This document shows, piece after piece, positions 50,047-59,662 of a stretch of DNA of 64,000 bases. The notes under the pieces were generated by a model that saw only the letters and a list, made by a program, of their open reading frames with translations, searched no databases and had not been told where the DNA came from. Within the stretch, counting starts at the first letter, position 1. Each line of letters starts with the position of its first letter. This DNA is from Clostridia bacterium (GTDB lineage: Bacteria; Bacillota; Clostridia; Oscillospirales; Acutalibacteraceae). Both the position numbers and the translations under genes were made by a program. The stretch spans positions 434,001 through 498,000 of the forward strand of contig JAFRMR010000003.1 of assembly GCA_017430535.1 (NCBI GenBank). The letters are read 5' to 3'.

Positions 50047-50586
50047 ATGAAAAAAGAAAACATAAACGGCATTAAACAAACGGAAAACAGCAAAAAGAAA
50101 AGTATAATTCAATTTATAAAATTTGCTCTGTTTTCTTCTTCAGCGGGGCTGATACAGATTATTTCGTTCACACTGCTTAACGAAATAGTGATAAAGCTTC
50201 CGTTCATTCACAACCTGATGGAGCAAAGCCCGCTTTTTGCAAGAATAATGCAGAATGAGTACGGCCCGATTTATCTGATTGCTTTGATTCTGTCAGTTTT
50301 ATGGAATTTTACAATAAACCGCAAATTCACCTTCAAATCCGCAACCAATATACCAATAGCCATGCTTAAAATACTTTGTTACTACGCTGTATTCACACCG
50401 CTTTCAACAATGGTGGGTAATTATGTTACAGAGAGATTTGCCGGTGTTAACGGAATAAAATACATTGCGCTGGCCGCTGCGATGTCCGGAAATATGATAA
50501 CGGAATTTATGGTTTATAAATTCTGGGTGTTCAGGGGGAGTGAAAATACGGCGGAGAAGAAGGAAGAAAAAACAAGTGAGAAGTAA
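50047..50586 (+). CDS. GtrA-like polytopic membrane protein
   Basis: Protein of 179 residues with four hydrophobic spans (about 25-48, 75-98, 113-130, 143-162). It matches GtrA/YngA-type proteins (FIKFALFSSSAGLIQIISFTLLN; NFTINRKFTFKSATN; NMITEFMVYKFWVFRG), which are thought to flip sugar-loaded lipid carriers. The start is the ATG at 50047, 28 nt after the sialidase gene stop. The last 15 residues (KKEEKTSEK) run into repeat sequence, so the C-terminus may have been altered by repeat insertion. Confidence 0.85.
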   Translation: MKKENINGIKQTENSKKKSIIQFIKFALFSSSAGLIQIISFTLLNEIVIKLPFIHNLMEQSPLFARIMQNEYGPIYLIALILSVLWNFTINRKFTFKSATNIPIAMLKILCYYAVFTPLSTMVGNYVTERFAGVNGIKYIALAAAMSGNMITEFMVYKFWVFRGSENTAEKKEEKTSEK

Positions 50587-50755
50587 GAAGGGAGAAGAAA
50601 CAAGTTCGGGTCGCTTACGCTCCTTTATGTTATGCACACGCATATCCTGTTTATCGCCACACCCGTCACGGCTTATATCCTTTTTGCCGTGCCACCCTCT
50701 CCGTTCCCGGAGAGGGCCAATGCTCTGCATATCTTTTTATAAATCACGGTCCTAA
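50575..50755. repeat. Modular intergenic repeat
   Basis: Begins with AAGTGAGAAGTAAGAAGGGA words, then TTATGTTATGCACACGCATATCCTG, then hairpins CACGGC/GCCGTG and CCCTCTCC/GGAGAGGG. It shares its first and second modules with 52128-52292 and 60822-60960. Confidence 0.55.
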
Positions 50756-50772
50756 AAACTATTATAACAAAT

Positions 50773-50800
50773 AACCCCCTGTCAGAATTGACAGGGGGTT
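50773..50800 (-). terminator. Intrinsic terminator between convergent genes
   Basis: Perfect 12-bp stem AACCCCCTGTCA/TGACAGGGGGTT with a 4-nt loop. T-rich flanks lie on both strands; it may serve the GtrA-like gene and the C2H2-like surface gene. Confidence 0.85.
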
Positions 50801-50820
50801 AAAATTTAAATATCAGCTTG

Positions 50821-50840
50821 GCTTAAATGATAACACCTCA
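50821..50840 (+). repeat. Left 20-bp inverted repeat flanking the C2H2-like surface gene
   Basis: GCTTAAATGATAACACCTCA; the reverse complement occurs, with one mismatch, at 51814-51833. The two bound a 1.0-kb segment with one gene. Confidence 0.75.
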
Positions 50841-50883
50841 GGTTGCGTGATCACGCCCAAAGGCGGTAATCCTCAAAGCGGGA

Positions 50884-51675
50884 TTACGCCTTCTTCTTTG
50901 TGCATACAAAGGCTGCTGCAGCCGCAACAGAGATAGCAGCAAGTGCTGCGATACCAATGTCAGCGGAACCGGTTTCTGCGGGTGCCTCTGCTACTGTTTG
51001 TTCTATAGTAGTTTCTTTGTCGCCTGCATAGAAGTCTTTGATCTTCTGCCTGATGGTATTGATAATATTTTTAACAGTATCAATAAAACCTGCAAGCGGA
51101 GTGTTTGAAAGATCTACGCTGTTGACTGTAGACTCAAGGTCATCTACTGCACCTGCAACATCGGCCTGCGGCGTGTCAGCTTCAGCAACAAGGCCCATCA
51201 ATCTCATGATTGTGTTTGTAAGTGCACCAAAGAATTTTTCCATGTTGCCATATGCGATCTGATCAAATCCGAGATTATAGAAGCTCTCATAGAAATACTG
51301 AACGTAACCCATGAGCACCTGGAAAATTTCGGGAAGAGTCTGACCCATATAGTCGTCCCAATGCATATCAACGCCGTAGTTGTGTGAATTTACGCAAGCA
51401 TTGTAATCTTCAAGGTTTGTGTATCTTCTGCCGCAACCGGGGCATTCATAATATTTATCTCCTACATATCCACCGGGATCATCAGAACTTGATGAAGCGG
51501 TGGTAGAGGTTGTATTGTGGGTTTCAATATGTTTATCATAATCTTCTGAATTATCAAACATTGCACCACATTCTCTGCACTTGTAGAGAGATTCTACTGC
51601 AAACGCGGGAACGCACATGGAAAGCGCTATGATCAGCGCTAAAATGACTGCATATACTTTTTTCGTGTTTATCAT
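50884..51675 (-). CDS. Secreted wall-anchored protein with two C2H2-like zinc-finger motifs
   Basis: Protein of 263 residues. Signal peptide cleaves near AFAVES (about 26). Finger 1 is exactly C33-x2-C36-x12-H49-x3-H53, the classic C2H2 spacing with its aromatic (AMFDNSEDY); finger 2 is C78-x2-C81-x12-C94-x3-H98. A Ser/Thr linker separates them. A helical region (about 105-225) follows, then a PAETG sorting-type motif, a hydrophobic span and KKKA. C2H2 fingers on an exported, wall-anchored bacterial protein are unusual; they may bind zinc as a structural or scavenging element. GAAGGGA precedes the ATG. Confidence 0.82.
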   Translation of the reverse strand: MINTKKVYAVILALIIALSMCVPAFAVESLYKCRECGAMFDNSEDYDKHIETHNTTSTTASSSSDDPGGYVGDKYYECPGCGRRYTNLEDYNACVNSHNYGVDMHWDDYMGQTLPEIFQVLMGYVQYFYESFYNLGFDQIAYGNMEKFFGALTNTIMRLMGLVAEADTPQADVAGAVDDLESTVNSVDLSNTPLAGFIDTVKNIINTIRQKIKDFYAGDKETTIEQTVAEAPAETGSADIGIAALAAISVAAAAAFVCTKKKA

Positions 51676-51813
51676 TCCCTTCAGTATCCGGGGATACGCG
51701 TATTGCGATTAAAATCGCGAAAATAAGTTTTGGTCAGCAGGCTTTCCACGGCCTGCTGTGTGAGCAAAAATGAGCAATATTAAATTGCATAGAGTTTAGA
51801 TAAAATGTAATTT

Positions 51814-51833
51814 TGAAGTGTTATCATTTAAGC
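51814..51833 (-). repeat. Right 20-bp inverted repeat flanking the C2H2-like surface gene
   Basis: Inverted partner of 50821-50840, 19 of 20 positions identical. Next to it a further CTTAAATGAT at 51844-51853 makes a local dyad (ATCATTTAAG-N11-CTTAAATGAT). Between the gene start and this repeat lie a CAGCAGGC/GCCTGCTG hairpin (51738-51762) and AT-rich DNA. Confidence 0.75.
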
Positions 51834-52127
51834 GAAACCGATACTTAAATGATGAATATTAAGTTTTTAATTTTGTTAAGTTGCGGGCTATCTGCCTCCT
51901 TTACCATTCACAATTTATTGTAGAATTTTAGTTATAATAATACACTATATTGTATATCTATTGTATTTTATATCATAAATCAGATAAAATCAAGTGTTTT
52001 TTGAGAAAAAACGGGCTTTTTTTAAGAAAAAACAGCATATTTTGTGTAAAAACGGGAAATATAGCGGAAAATGTTGTGGTTATGGCGGGTTTCAGGTGGC
52101 AGATGGAGGGGAGCTACGGGTGGTCAA

Positions 52128-52292
52128 GTAAGAAGTATGAAGGAAGAAGGAATAAGTGAGGGGTGCGGGTCTCCAGTGGAGACCTCTGCCAGCGGCAGAA
52201 GCACCGACCGAGCCAACAGGCGAGACCGCAAGCTCCGGATTGTGTTATGCTCCGCATATCCTTTAGGCGGGCGGATATTATCCGCCCCTACG
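52128..52292. repeat. Modular intergenic repeat
   Basis: Consists of AAGTAAGAAG-type words, then a GC-rich stretch, then GCAAGCTCCGGATTGTGTTATGCTCCGCATATCC, then GGCGGGCGGATATTATCCGCCCCTAC, whose GGGCGGATAT/ATATCCGCCC part is a near-perfect palindrome. Same modules at 60822-60960. The rest of 51834-52380 is AT-rich and carries no gene I can support. Confidence 0.7.
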
Positions 52293-52325
52293 GCTATAAT
52301 ATTATTAACCTGCTATAAAGAAAAA

Positions 52326-52348
52326 CCGGCTCCCGGGAAGGGAGCCGG
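52326..52348 (-). terminator. Terminator of the pilin-DUF5057 operon
   Basis: Perfect 9-bp stem CCGGCTCCC/GGGAGCCGG, followed on the minus strand by TTTTTCTTT. Confidence 0.9.
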
Positions 52349-52379
52349 CGGTGGGGTATTACTATTTGCCTGACGGGGG

Positions 52380-55300
52380 TTAAGTAAGGGTATCGAGGCC
52401 GAGACGGCGGAACTCAAGGGATTTAACCATACTATCCGCGCTTTCGCCTCCGCCGGTAACGGTTGCCTGAGCGTAAATTACAGTGGATGAGGAATTCTCA
52501 AGCTCTGCAAGGACGCTGTCCGGCACCTCAAAGTAATAGGTTCTGTCGGTTACAACATTATAGGTATTGTTAACCGGGTTTACGGTATCGCCTGAGAGAG
52601 TACTGCCTTCGCAATCCTCATAAAGGGTGCCGAGAGTAATGGGCTCGCTGAGTGCGGAGCCATCATAACTCTTATAGAATTTAACCTGAAGGCTGTTTGT
52701 GGGGCCGTTATTAAGGTTGGGGTCGGTTACCTTTACGCCTGCAATCTTATTCTTAAAGGTTACAGTGGTATTGCCGTCTTCACCTTCGGCTTCATCCACC
52801 ATTACAACCTTGTAAGCTATATTGCGCTGGTCCTTATCATCCCTGAAGTTTACAGAGGGTATCTCTTTGGCTGCACGGTAAGCGGCAACGAGTGTGTTGA
52901 TGAAGAGCTCGGCTTCCTCCATGCTGAAGATATTTGCGTGGCCGGCACCGGTGTAGGTTACATTGCCGGAGGTGTAGATATAGTAGGAGTTGATGCCGTC
53001 ATTGGGCAGCAGGTCATAGACTCTGTCGCTCTCTGCTGTGCCGCTGGGGTCTGCCATGCAGTACCATACGGTGGTATCGCCACCGTTAAGGTTAGTCTGA
53101 TAAACCTGATCGTGAGTGGGCATAATGGTTATTTTACCATCCTCCACATTACCGGTTACACCGTCATACTTAACAGTATTAACATCATAGGGGTAGGTTG
53201 TGAGGGAGCCCTGGTTAACCTGAGTGATGGCAGTGGTAAGGTAGTTGCCCTCGTGAGGTTTAACAACCTGAACAGTTTTACTGTCAACAGTAACATTCTT
53301 GGTTTCTTTGGGAACGGTAACGGGATAATACTTTTCATACTCTATTACATTCCCGTTCTTTGCAGCAGAATTGTTTTTGGAAATATATTTAGCTATAGTC
53401 CACTTGGTAAAGCCCTGGGTATCATAGATGTAACGAGCTTTTACCTGCTCATAATCCTTATCGGATACAACAAGATTGTTGCCGTTTTCATCCTTGAAAG
53501 GCTGCCCATTTGCATCCTTACCGGCAGAAACATTTTTATAGTTTCTGTACTGGACAATTGTATCTCCGCGGTTATTCTTTACAGTTTCAGCAGTGCCCGG
53601 CTCATAAGCGATTATGAAACCCTTGGCAAGAAGCTCGGCTTCGCTAATAAGACCGGCTTTTTCGGCACTGCTGTCATGATCGCCAAGCAGGTAGCTGTAG
53701 GCATGGCCTGCCCGGAAGTTACCGGAATCCCAATAATTACCCTTATCCATCTGCTTACAGATAGTATAAGTTATACCGTAGCGGTCAAGCTTCAGGGGTA
53801 CGCGGAGGATAAGGTTATTATAGTAACCGTCTCTGATTCGGCTGTCCGCAATACGGCCATCCAGCTCTTCTTCCTGAGGCGGGTTATTGGGGGTGGGGAT
53901 AGGATCCATACCCACAAGGCCTCTGAAGAAGTTTCTGATGGCATACCAGGCGTTAACGGCCGCAGGTTTAACTTTATCATTCCACCAGGACTGAATCTGG
54001 TCTGCAAAATCAGCAATACCGCTCAAAGCGCCAAGGCCGAAGTAATTAATAAAGTTAACATTGCCGTTGGTGGTATCGTGGCAGAAGAGCACGGGCTTAC
54101 CTTCATCAATATAATTCTTTATGGCTTTTGCTGCATATATATTGAAACCGAGGTTAGCAGCCGCAAGCTCAAGGCCGGCCCTGTTCTGGCGGGCAAGGCG
54201 GCCGTAGGAATCGCCGAAGCCCATTATGAGCATGCTGTACTGATTAAGGAAAAGGTTCTGGTTTGCCTGATCCATATTCTTATACCAGCAGAAGTTCATC
54301 TCATAAATATCGGTAAGGGCGATATCCAGCTCAAAATCATACTCTTCATAGCCGTAAATTACATTGCCGTAGAAATCGGTTTTAACATTGCCGTCGGCAT
54401 CTTTCTTTGGCACTTTTTCGCCGCGGGGGTTCACCCAGAACTCAACATGGGTTCTGTACTGAACTCTGCCGTACTGGGCAAGCTCATTATACAGCTCTTT
54501 AATCTTATTGCCCAGTTCGGTGCCATCCTGATCAAAATCCTGAGTCATATCGTTTACATCTTCATAGTAAACGGTTCTGTCAAGCTTGGAATCCTCACCA
54601 AGACAGAGCTGATAGAAGGCGTCATTCTTGAAGTCAGCAGCATTATAATCATAAATATGGTTGGTGATATACTGAGCGCCAAGACCACCGGTAACTATGG
54701 CCGGGACTTTATCTTTGGTTCTGTAATACCAGGCCTCATCATTCTCATAAATACTGCCGCCTCTGCCGGCACCGGTGCCGAGGAACACACTGCCGGTGTA
54801 GGCATTACCCTCACGGGCAGCTGCCTGGGTTTTACTATCATAAAGAGGCGTCTGAGATACATTAACCTTAGTTGTATCATAAGTAGGCCTCCAGATACCT
54901 CTTACAACGGGATTCTGATAATCCTGCTGCAAACCTGAAATGTTGGCTATTTTGGTAACGGTATTTGACCATTGATCTGAGGGCAGAATCTGCAATGCGT
55001 GGATTACGGTGCCTGCGCCCTTACCAGGCTTGATATAAGCATAGCCCTGATAGGAATCGTGATAATCCTGGAATGCGGTATCGGTTACAACTATCTTCCA
55101 GGGTATTATACCTACATAAGCAGAAGGAATCTGCTTCTCAAGCGAATACTCATTATATTTGCCGGAGGTCTGGGTTGGTGTACTGGTAACTATGTAACGG
55201 CCGTTACTATCCTTGGTAGCATTAGTTCCGTTACCATTTGCCTTAAGAGTGGTGATACTGACCTCCTCTGAGGGGCTGAAAACAGCGTCATGGTCGGTAT

Positions 55301-58300
55301 CAATATACATCTTCACCTCATAGGTAGAACCATTGCTGCTCTTATCACTGTAAACAACAAAATTGAACTTAATGGCGCTACCGGCAAGAGGAGTGGGATA
55401 AGCCGTAAGGGTATTTTTATCCACGGCGATAGTGGGGGTAGCAAGCTTCAAGCAGTTATCAAGGGACTCGGAGCTTGCCGGAAAATTTCCAACTGAAAAG
55501 ACATTGGTTTTTTTGTGCCTGTCAACCTTGCCCTGGGCCTCTTCAGTGGCATCATAATCCACTTCATTAAACACCTTTGCCATAAACTGATAAAGATAGC
55601 TGGTGTTATCAACACTGAAGTCACTGACATGCTCGTAACCATCCAACGGAATATGTATAGTTCCTTCGGGAATGTTACCGTCATCATTTCCGACCTTACC
55701 CTGGAATTTGGTGTAGGATGTTATATGCCTTACACTGAAAGATGTGCTTCCGCTACCGCCTTTCTTTATTTTTATAACTTCCTTATATCCGTTGTGAACA
55801 TCATTAGTAATCGCAGCTAAACGGTCTCCGCAGGCATTTACGCCAACAATTACCCTAAGTAAATCCTTATCGCTAGTGGGGCCCGTAAGTTTGAATGTGG
55901 CAGCTGTATCTGTGTTAACTGTTCCCCATTCGCTGATATCACTAAATGCATGAAAAATACTATCTTTTTTGTGCTGCCACAACAGATTCTGATTCAGGAA
56001 AACACCCTGTTTTCTGGGGTTAGGAGTAATTGTAACTGAACCTTGGCCGCCGCTTGTTCTATTCATAGTCATATTGTAGGTCTTGGTCTCTGACTTATAA
56101 GTGACAGCGTTACTCGTAAGGGTAAGATGCTTACCGACAAATTCCCTTACAACCGGGTCGGCAACAGTTACAGAAGGATCGGGATAAGTGAAAGTTACTA
56201 CACAATAGAAAGAGTACTGCTCAGGTGTTTTCTGGTAATCCATATTACCCGGCATTGCAAGGCCGGTGATACCGCCGCCGTTCTGGTCTCTGTAGTTTCC
56301 GTGATAATCCCAGTCACCAACAGTTGAGTACCATTTTTCGGCATCGTTTTCATCGGGTTCGGTCTTGATAGGCTCTTCCGACAGATCCATCTGACCTTTG
56401 TTGCTGGTGTTACTGTTATTAACATAATACCAGGTAAAAGTAGGTTTAATACCTTTGGGGATTTTACCATTTATAGTGGCACGCATAAAGGTATAGTAAA
56501 CAGCATCAGTACCATAATTGGCTTTATCTGTGTTTTTATTTACATCATTAAAATGTGTGGTTTTTCCTTCAGGGTCAATATCAGCACCACGATAAACACA
56601 TTTTGTATCAACAACAACCTCAAGCGCAGAGGAAACACTGGCCGATTCAACAAGTTCATCGGCAAACACTACGGGGAAACCGGCATCGGCAAACTCCTGA
56701 AGCTGGTTCATAACATCACGGGTGATGTCATTACCGGTGGTGCGCAGACCGAAATCATACCAAGGGCGAATCATCCAGATACCGGAGGTGATGGCGTCAT
56801 AGTCAACACGGAGAAGACCAGCAAGGGTATTGCCCTCTACGGTACCGCTGATCATCTGGCCAACTTTGCCCTGCTCGTAATTCAGGTTACCTACGGTATT
56901 GGCATCGCCTATGCTGGAATAGATTCTGTCCTCAAACTCGGGATCGTTATAATCAATGTAGGGAACTTCATTCTTGTAAACAACATGATCTTCAAGATTT
57001 TTGAGTGATGCGCCTACATAAACAATATCATAATTTTCAATAATCCTGGCACCTACGCCGTTAAGCTCAGCAGTGGACATGCAGGTAACATCAATCTTTT
57101 TCTGTGCCTCTTCTGAAGAGAGAGCCTGATTATTACTGCCCTTGAAATAACCCTCGGGAAGCCAGCCCAGCACATCAGCGGAGGTTATGGTTGCCTCATT
57201 GGTATAGGGCTCAATATCAAGAACACGGAGGTTCTTTTTGTTGCCGATAATACGCCTGCCTGCAAAATTTATGATGCAGCGGATACAGGTTGCCTCGGAA
57301 ACATCGGAATTGGGAAGGTTGCCCAGATTGCGGGGATTCCTGAGCACATTTTCATAATCTATCTGATAAAAAACATCATAATAGGGTGAAGAGGTAAGAT
57401 ACAGGCTACCACTTCTGCCCTCGGTAACGGGAGAGAGCATTTTGTTGGTTGCAATGGTTTTAACATCAGTGCTGATATGGGCGGAATTGAAAGCATAAAC
57501 ATTCTTTGAAACACCGCCCTGAGAAATAGATACACCGGCCTGCTCGGTGATGCCGTTTGCAAGCTGAGAAACAAGAGAGTAAAGATTGGGGTAATTTGCT
57601 TCATCAATCTTATTGGCATAGGAACTGCTGATAAGAGACATATCAACCACAATGGGGGTTTTGGAAGCACCATCAACCAGATTAATTATTGTCTCTTTTG
57701 TTTCCGCCGAAATGTCGGAGGCGAATTTTACGGTTTCAAGAGCAGATGAGGCAGAGGTTGCCGTACCGGCGGAAACCACCAGCAAATCTGCACTCTGAAT
57801 TTTATCGGCATAATACTCTGCGTTATCTTCTATTTCAGAAGGACTGACGCAAACAACACTGACATGGAAGTCATCTCTGCCATCATCATAATCGAGAACA
57901 TTATACTTAAACCAGTCATTATTTGTTACGCCGTTATAATAATATACTTTATCTGAATAAGCAGTAGTTGATACAGTACCGCCCTGAACAGGCGTAAACA
58001 CATAAATGCCGCCCTCTTCAGTATATGTATAGGTTTTCTGATTAGCTTTAAACCAGCCTTTAGAATCAGGGTCAAACTTCAGCTCATTTATTTCGTTGCC
58101 CTCTGAATCGGTTACAAAATTAGGAACTGCTCTGTATTTATGATATTCATCACGGGTTTCGGTAACGGCAGGGTAGCAGGTTAATCCGTCAACGGTGGCT
58201 GCATGGTAATTATCAGCATTAACCTCAGCGGTATAGTAGCCGCCGGCCATGGCGGTATCGTAATCGATATCCATATCCTCAGCGCTGTCAACACCGGCAA

Positions 58301-59645
58301 CACCCAAACATCTGTAAGTCATTGTGCCGTTGACCTCACCGGCAGGTTCATAAATACCAACGCCATTGAAATCCATGGTTTCATAAGCTTCAGCGGGTAT
58401 GGGAGTAAACTTGACATCATACCAGAAATCTTTTGCAGTATCCGCATAAGTTTCGGGAGCAAACTCAAACTGATATACAGACTGACTGAACTCACGGGGC
58501 TCGCCGACATAAACATCTGAGAAGGTGGCAGTGGTGTTTTTGGAATCGACGCCGAAGCACACCTGAAGATAGAGATGCTTATTATTAAGGATATCCGTGG
58601 GGCTGGAAGTTTTGATTTTAATGGTATATGTGCCGCTCTGAGACTCATCAATTCCGGAATCAGTGCTGGTTTTGTAGGTAGGCTGAAGAGCTGTGAGGGC
58701 AGTCGTGGTAAGTGAGCCTATACTGGATGCAACAGACTCATAGGTTTCAACATAAAACTTACCATTATTATTAACATCAACCTTAAAGGAGATTTCATAC
58801 TCGGTATCTTTTTCGACCTCCATAAGGTAGCCGTTATTGGAAATATGAGTGGTGCGAACCGGCGTTGTGCCGCTGCCGGAGCTTACTGAAAATGATTTAT
58901 CGGAAGCGTTGAGATTAAGGTTATTGCCGCCCACATTCGGGTAAAGCCTGTTATCAATTCCGCTTACAATCCATGTGGAATTATTCTGGAACTTTGAAGC
59001 AAATTCGTTATATGAGAAAAGTCTCTTGGCAGGACTATAGACCGCATTCAAAGTATAGCTACCCTCAACCTCACCTACGGCGGGAGTAAACTCACCGGTG
59101 ATTGTGCCGCTATCCTGAGTTTTCAAATCCATTTCTTTAAGATAGCGGGGATTGGATACGAGCGCACCATTAACAATATCTTCGTTAGGCACAATTTTGC
59201 CGTCTGCCATTTTAGTAACTTCCCAGGGGAAGAATTCCTGATAACCTACACTCTTGGTAACGGGGAAAGTTGTTACAGTTGAAGAACCGCTTACTATACC
59301 TTTATTACAAAGGTCTGCATAAATGCTGCTCATATAAGTCTGCCTGTCAGACTTATGCCAGCCCTCGGCTGAACCGGCAGCAAGAGCAAAATCATCAATG
59401 GGATCGTAACCGGCCGCATACCAACCCATAGCAGTCTGCTTTTTTTCGGGAGCAATTTCAACAATTTTAAAAGCATCACCGGAATTCTTTTTAAGAGCTT
59501 TAATATCCTCAATATAATCAAAGGAGGTAGCAACGGCGGAGGAGATGACAGAGAATAAGGGACCCAAAGCCGTTGCGGTAATCACAACAGCCAAGGCGGC
59601 AGTCACCGTCCTCCTTATTATTTTGGGTAAGTTTTTGTTTTTCAT
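52380..59645 (-). CDS. Giant secreted DUF5057-type protein (2,421 residues)
   Basis: Signal peptide or N-terminal anchor (about 12-38), then a mosaic of beta-rich modules. At least three segments look like class I glutamine-amidotransferase-type Rossmann folds: ADLLVVSAGTAT with TPIVVDMSLIS, DIVYVGASLKNLE with FPVVFADELVE, and MLIMGFGDSYG with KPVLFCHDTT. The catalytic Cys of real amidotransferases is not obvious. Carbohydrate-binding-like sandwiches lie between (VEKDTEYEISFKVDVNNNGKF). It has no sortase motif or dockerin. It follows two prepilins (17-nt gap), so it may be carried, processed or displayed by a type IV pilus-like apparatus. The DUF5057 label is from memory of the family. Confidence 0.8.
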   Translation of the reverse strand: MKNKNLPKIIRRTVTAALAVVITATALGPLFSVISSAVATSFDYIEDIKALKKNSGDAFKIVEIAPEKKQTAMGWYAAGYDPIDDFALAAGSAEGWHKSDRQTYMSSIYADLCNKGIVSGSSTVTTFPVTKSVGYQEFFPWEVTKMADGKIVPNEDIVNGALVSNPRYLKEMDLKTQDSGTITGEFTPAVGEVEGSYTLNAVYSPAKRLFSYNEFASKFQNNSTWIVSGIDNRLYPNVGGNNLNLNASDKSFSVSSGSGTTPVRTTHISNNGYLMEVEKDTEYEISFKVDVNNNGKFYVETYESVASSIGSLTTTALTALQPTYKTSTDSGIDESQSGTYTIKIKTSSPTDILNNKHLYLQVCFGVDSKNTTATFSDVYVGEPREFSQSVYQFEFAPETYADTAKDFWYDVKFTPIPAEAYETMDFNGVGIYEPAGEVNGTMTYRCLGVAGVDSAEDMDIDYDTAMAGGYYTAEVNADNYHAATVDGLTCYPAVTETRDEYHKYRAVPNFVTDSEGNEINELKFDPDSKGWFKANQKTYTYTEEGGIYVFTPVQGGTVSTTAYSDKVYYYNGVTNNDWFKYNVLDYDDGRDDFHVSVVCVSPSEIEDNAEYYADKIQSADLLVVSAGTATSASSALETVKFASDISAETKETIINLVDGASKTPIVVDMSLISSSYANKIDEANYPNLYSLVSQLANGITEQAGVSISQGGVSKNVYAFNSAHISTDVKTIATNKMLSPVTEGRSGSLYLTSSPYYDVFYQIDYENVLRNPRNLGNLPNSDVSEATCIRCIINFAGRRIIGNKKNLRVLDIEPYTNEATITSADVLGWLPEGYFKGSNNQALSSEEAQKKIDVTCMSTAELNGVGARIIENYDIVYVGASLKNLEDHVVYKNEVPYIDYNDPEFEDRIYSSIGDANTVGNLNYEQGKVGQMISGTVEGNTLAGLLRVDYDAITSGIWMIRPWYDFGLRTTGNDITRDVMNQLQEFADAGFPVVFADELVESASVSSALEVVVDTKCVYRGADIDPEGKTTHFNDVNKNTDKANYGTDAVYYTFMRATINGKIPKGIKPTFTWYYVNNSNTSNKGQMDLSEEPIKTEPDENDAEKWYSTVGDWDYHGNYRDQNGGGITGLAMPGNMDYQKTPEQYSFYCVVTFTYPDPSVTVADPVVREFVGKHLTLTSNAVTYKSETKTYNMTMNRTSGGQGSVTITPNPRKQGVFLNQNLLWQHKKDSIFHAFSDISEWGTVNTDTAATFKLTGPTSDKDLLRVIVGVNACGDRLAAITNDVHNGYKEVIKIKKGGSGSTSFSVRHITSYTKFQGKVGNDDGNIPEGTIHIPLDGYEHVSDFSVDNTSYLYQFMAKVFNEVDYDATEEAQGKVDRHKKTNVFSVGNFPASSESLDNCLKLATPTIAVDKNTLTAYPTPLAGSAIKFNFVVYSDKSSNGSTYEVKMYIDTDHDAVFSPSEEVSITTLKANGNGTNATKDSNGRYIVTSTPTQTSGKYNEYSLEKQIPSAYVGIIPWKIVVTDTAFQDYHDSYQGYAYIKPGKGAGTVIHALQILPSDQWSNTVTKIANISGLQQDYQNPVVRGIWRPTYDTTKVNVSQTPLYDSKTQAAAREGNAYTGSVFLGTGAGRGGSIYENDEAWYYRTKDKVPAIVTGGLGAQYITNHIYDYNAADFKNDAFYQLCLGEDSKLDRTVYYEDVNDMTQDFDQDGTELGNKIKELYNELAQYGRVQYRTHVEFWVNPRGEKVPKKDADGNVKTDFYGNVIYGYEEYDFELDIALTDIYEMNFCWYKNMDQANQNLFLNQYSMLIMGFGDSYGRLARQNRAGLELAAANLGFNIYAAKAIKNYIDEGKPVLFCHDTTNGNVNFINYFGLGALSGIADFADQIQSWWNDKVKPAAVNAWYAIRNFFRGLVGMDPIPTPNNPPQEEELDGRIADSRIRDGYYNNLILRVPLKLDRYGITYTICKQMDKGNYWDSGNFRAGHAYSYLLGDHDSSAEKAGLISEAELLAKGFIIAYEPGTAETVKNNRGDTIVQYRNYKNVSAGKDANGQPFKDENGNNLVVSDKDYEQVKARYIYDTQGFTKWTIAKYISKNNSAAKNGNVIEYEKYYPVTVPKETKNVTVDSKTVQVVKPHEGNYLTTAITQVNQGSLTTYPYDVNTVKYDGVTGNVEDGKITIMPTHDQVYQTNLNGGDTTVWYCMADPSGTAESDRVYDLLPNDGINSYYIYTSGNVTYTGAGHANIFSMEEAELFINTLVAAYRAAKEIPSVNFRDDKDQRNIAYKVVMVDEAEGEDGNTTVTFKNKIAGVKVTDPNLNNGPTNSLQVKFYKSYDGSALSEPITLGTLYEDCEGSTLSGDTVNPVNNTYNVVTDRTYYFEVPDSVLAELENSSSTVIYAQATVTGGGESADSMVKSLEFRRLGLDTLT

Positions 59646-59662
59646 ATAATTACCTCCCCTGA

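Noticed and set aside
52938..54938. Plus-strand open frame of 666 codons rich in Ile and Val
   Set aside because: Antisense of the giant DUF5057-type gene; no ribosome site, and the hydrophobic composition is a by-product of the complementary codons.
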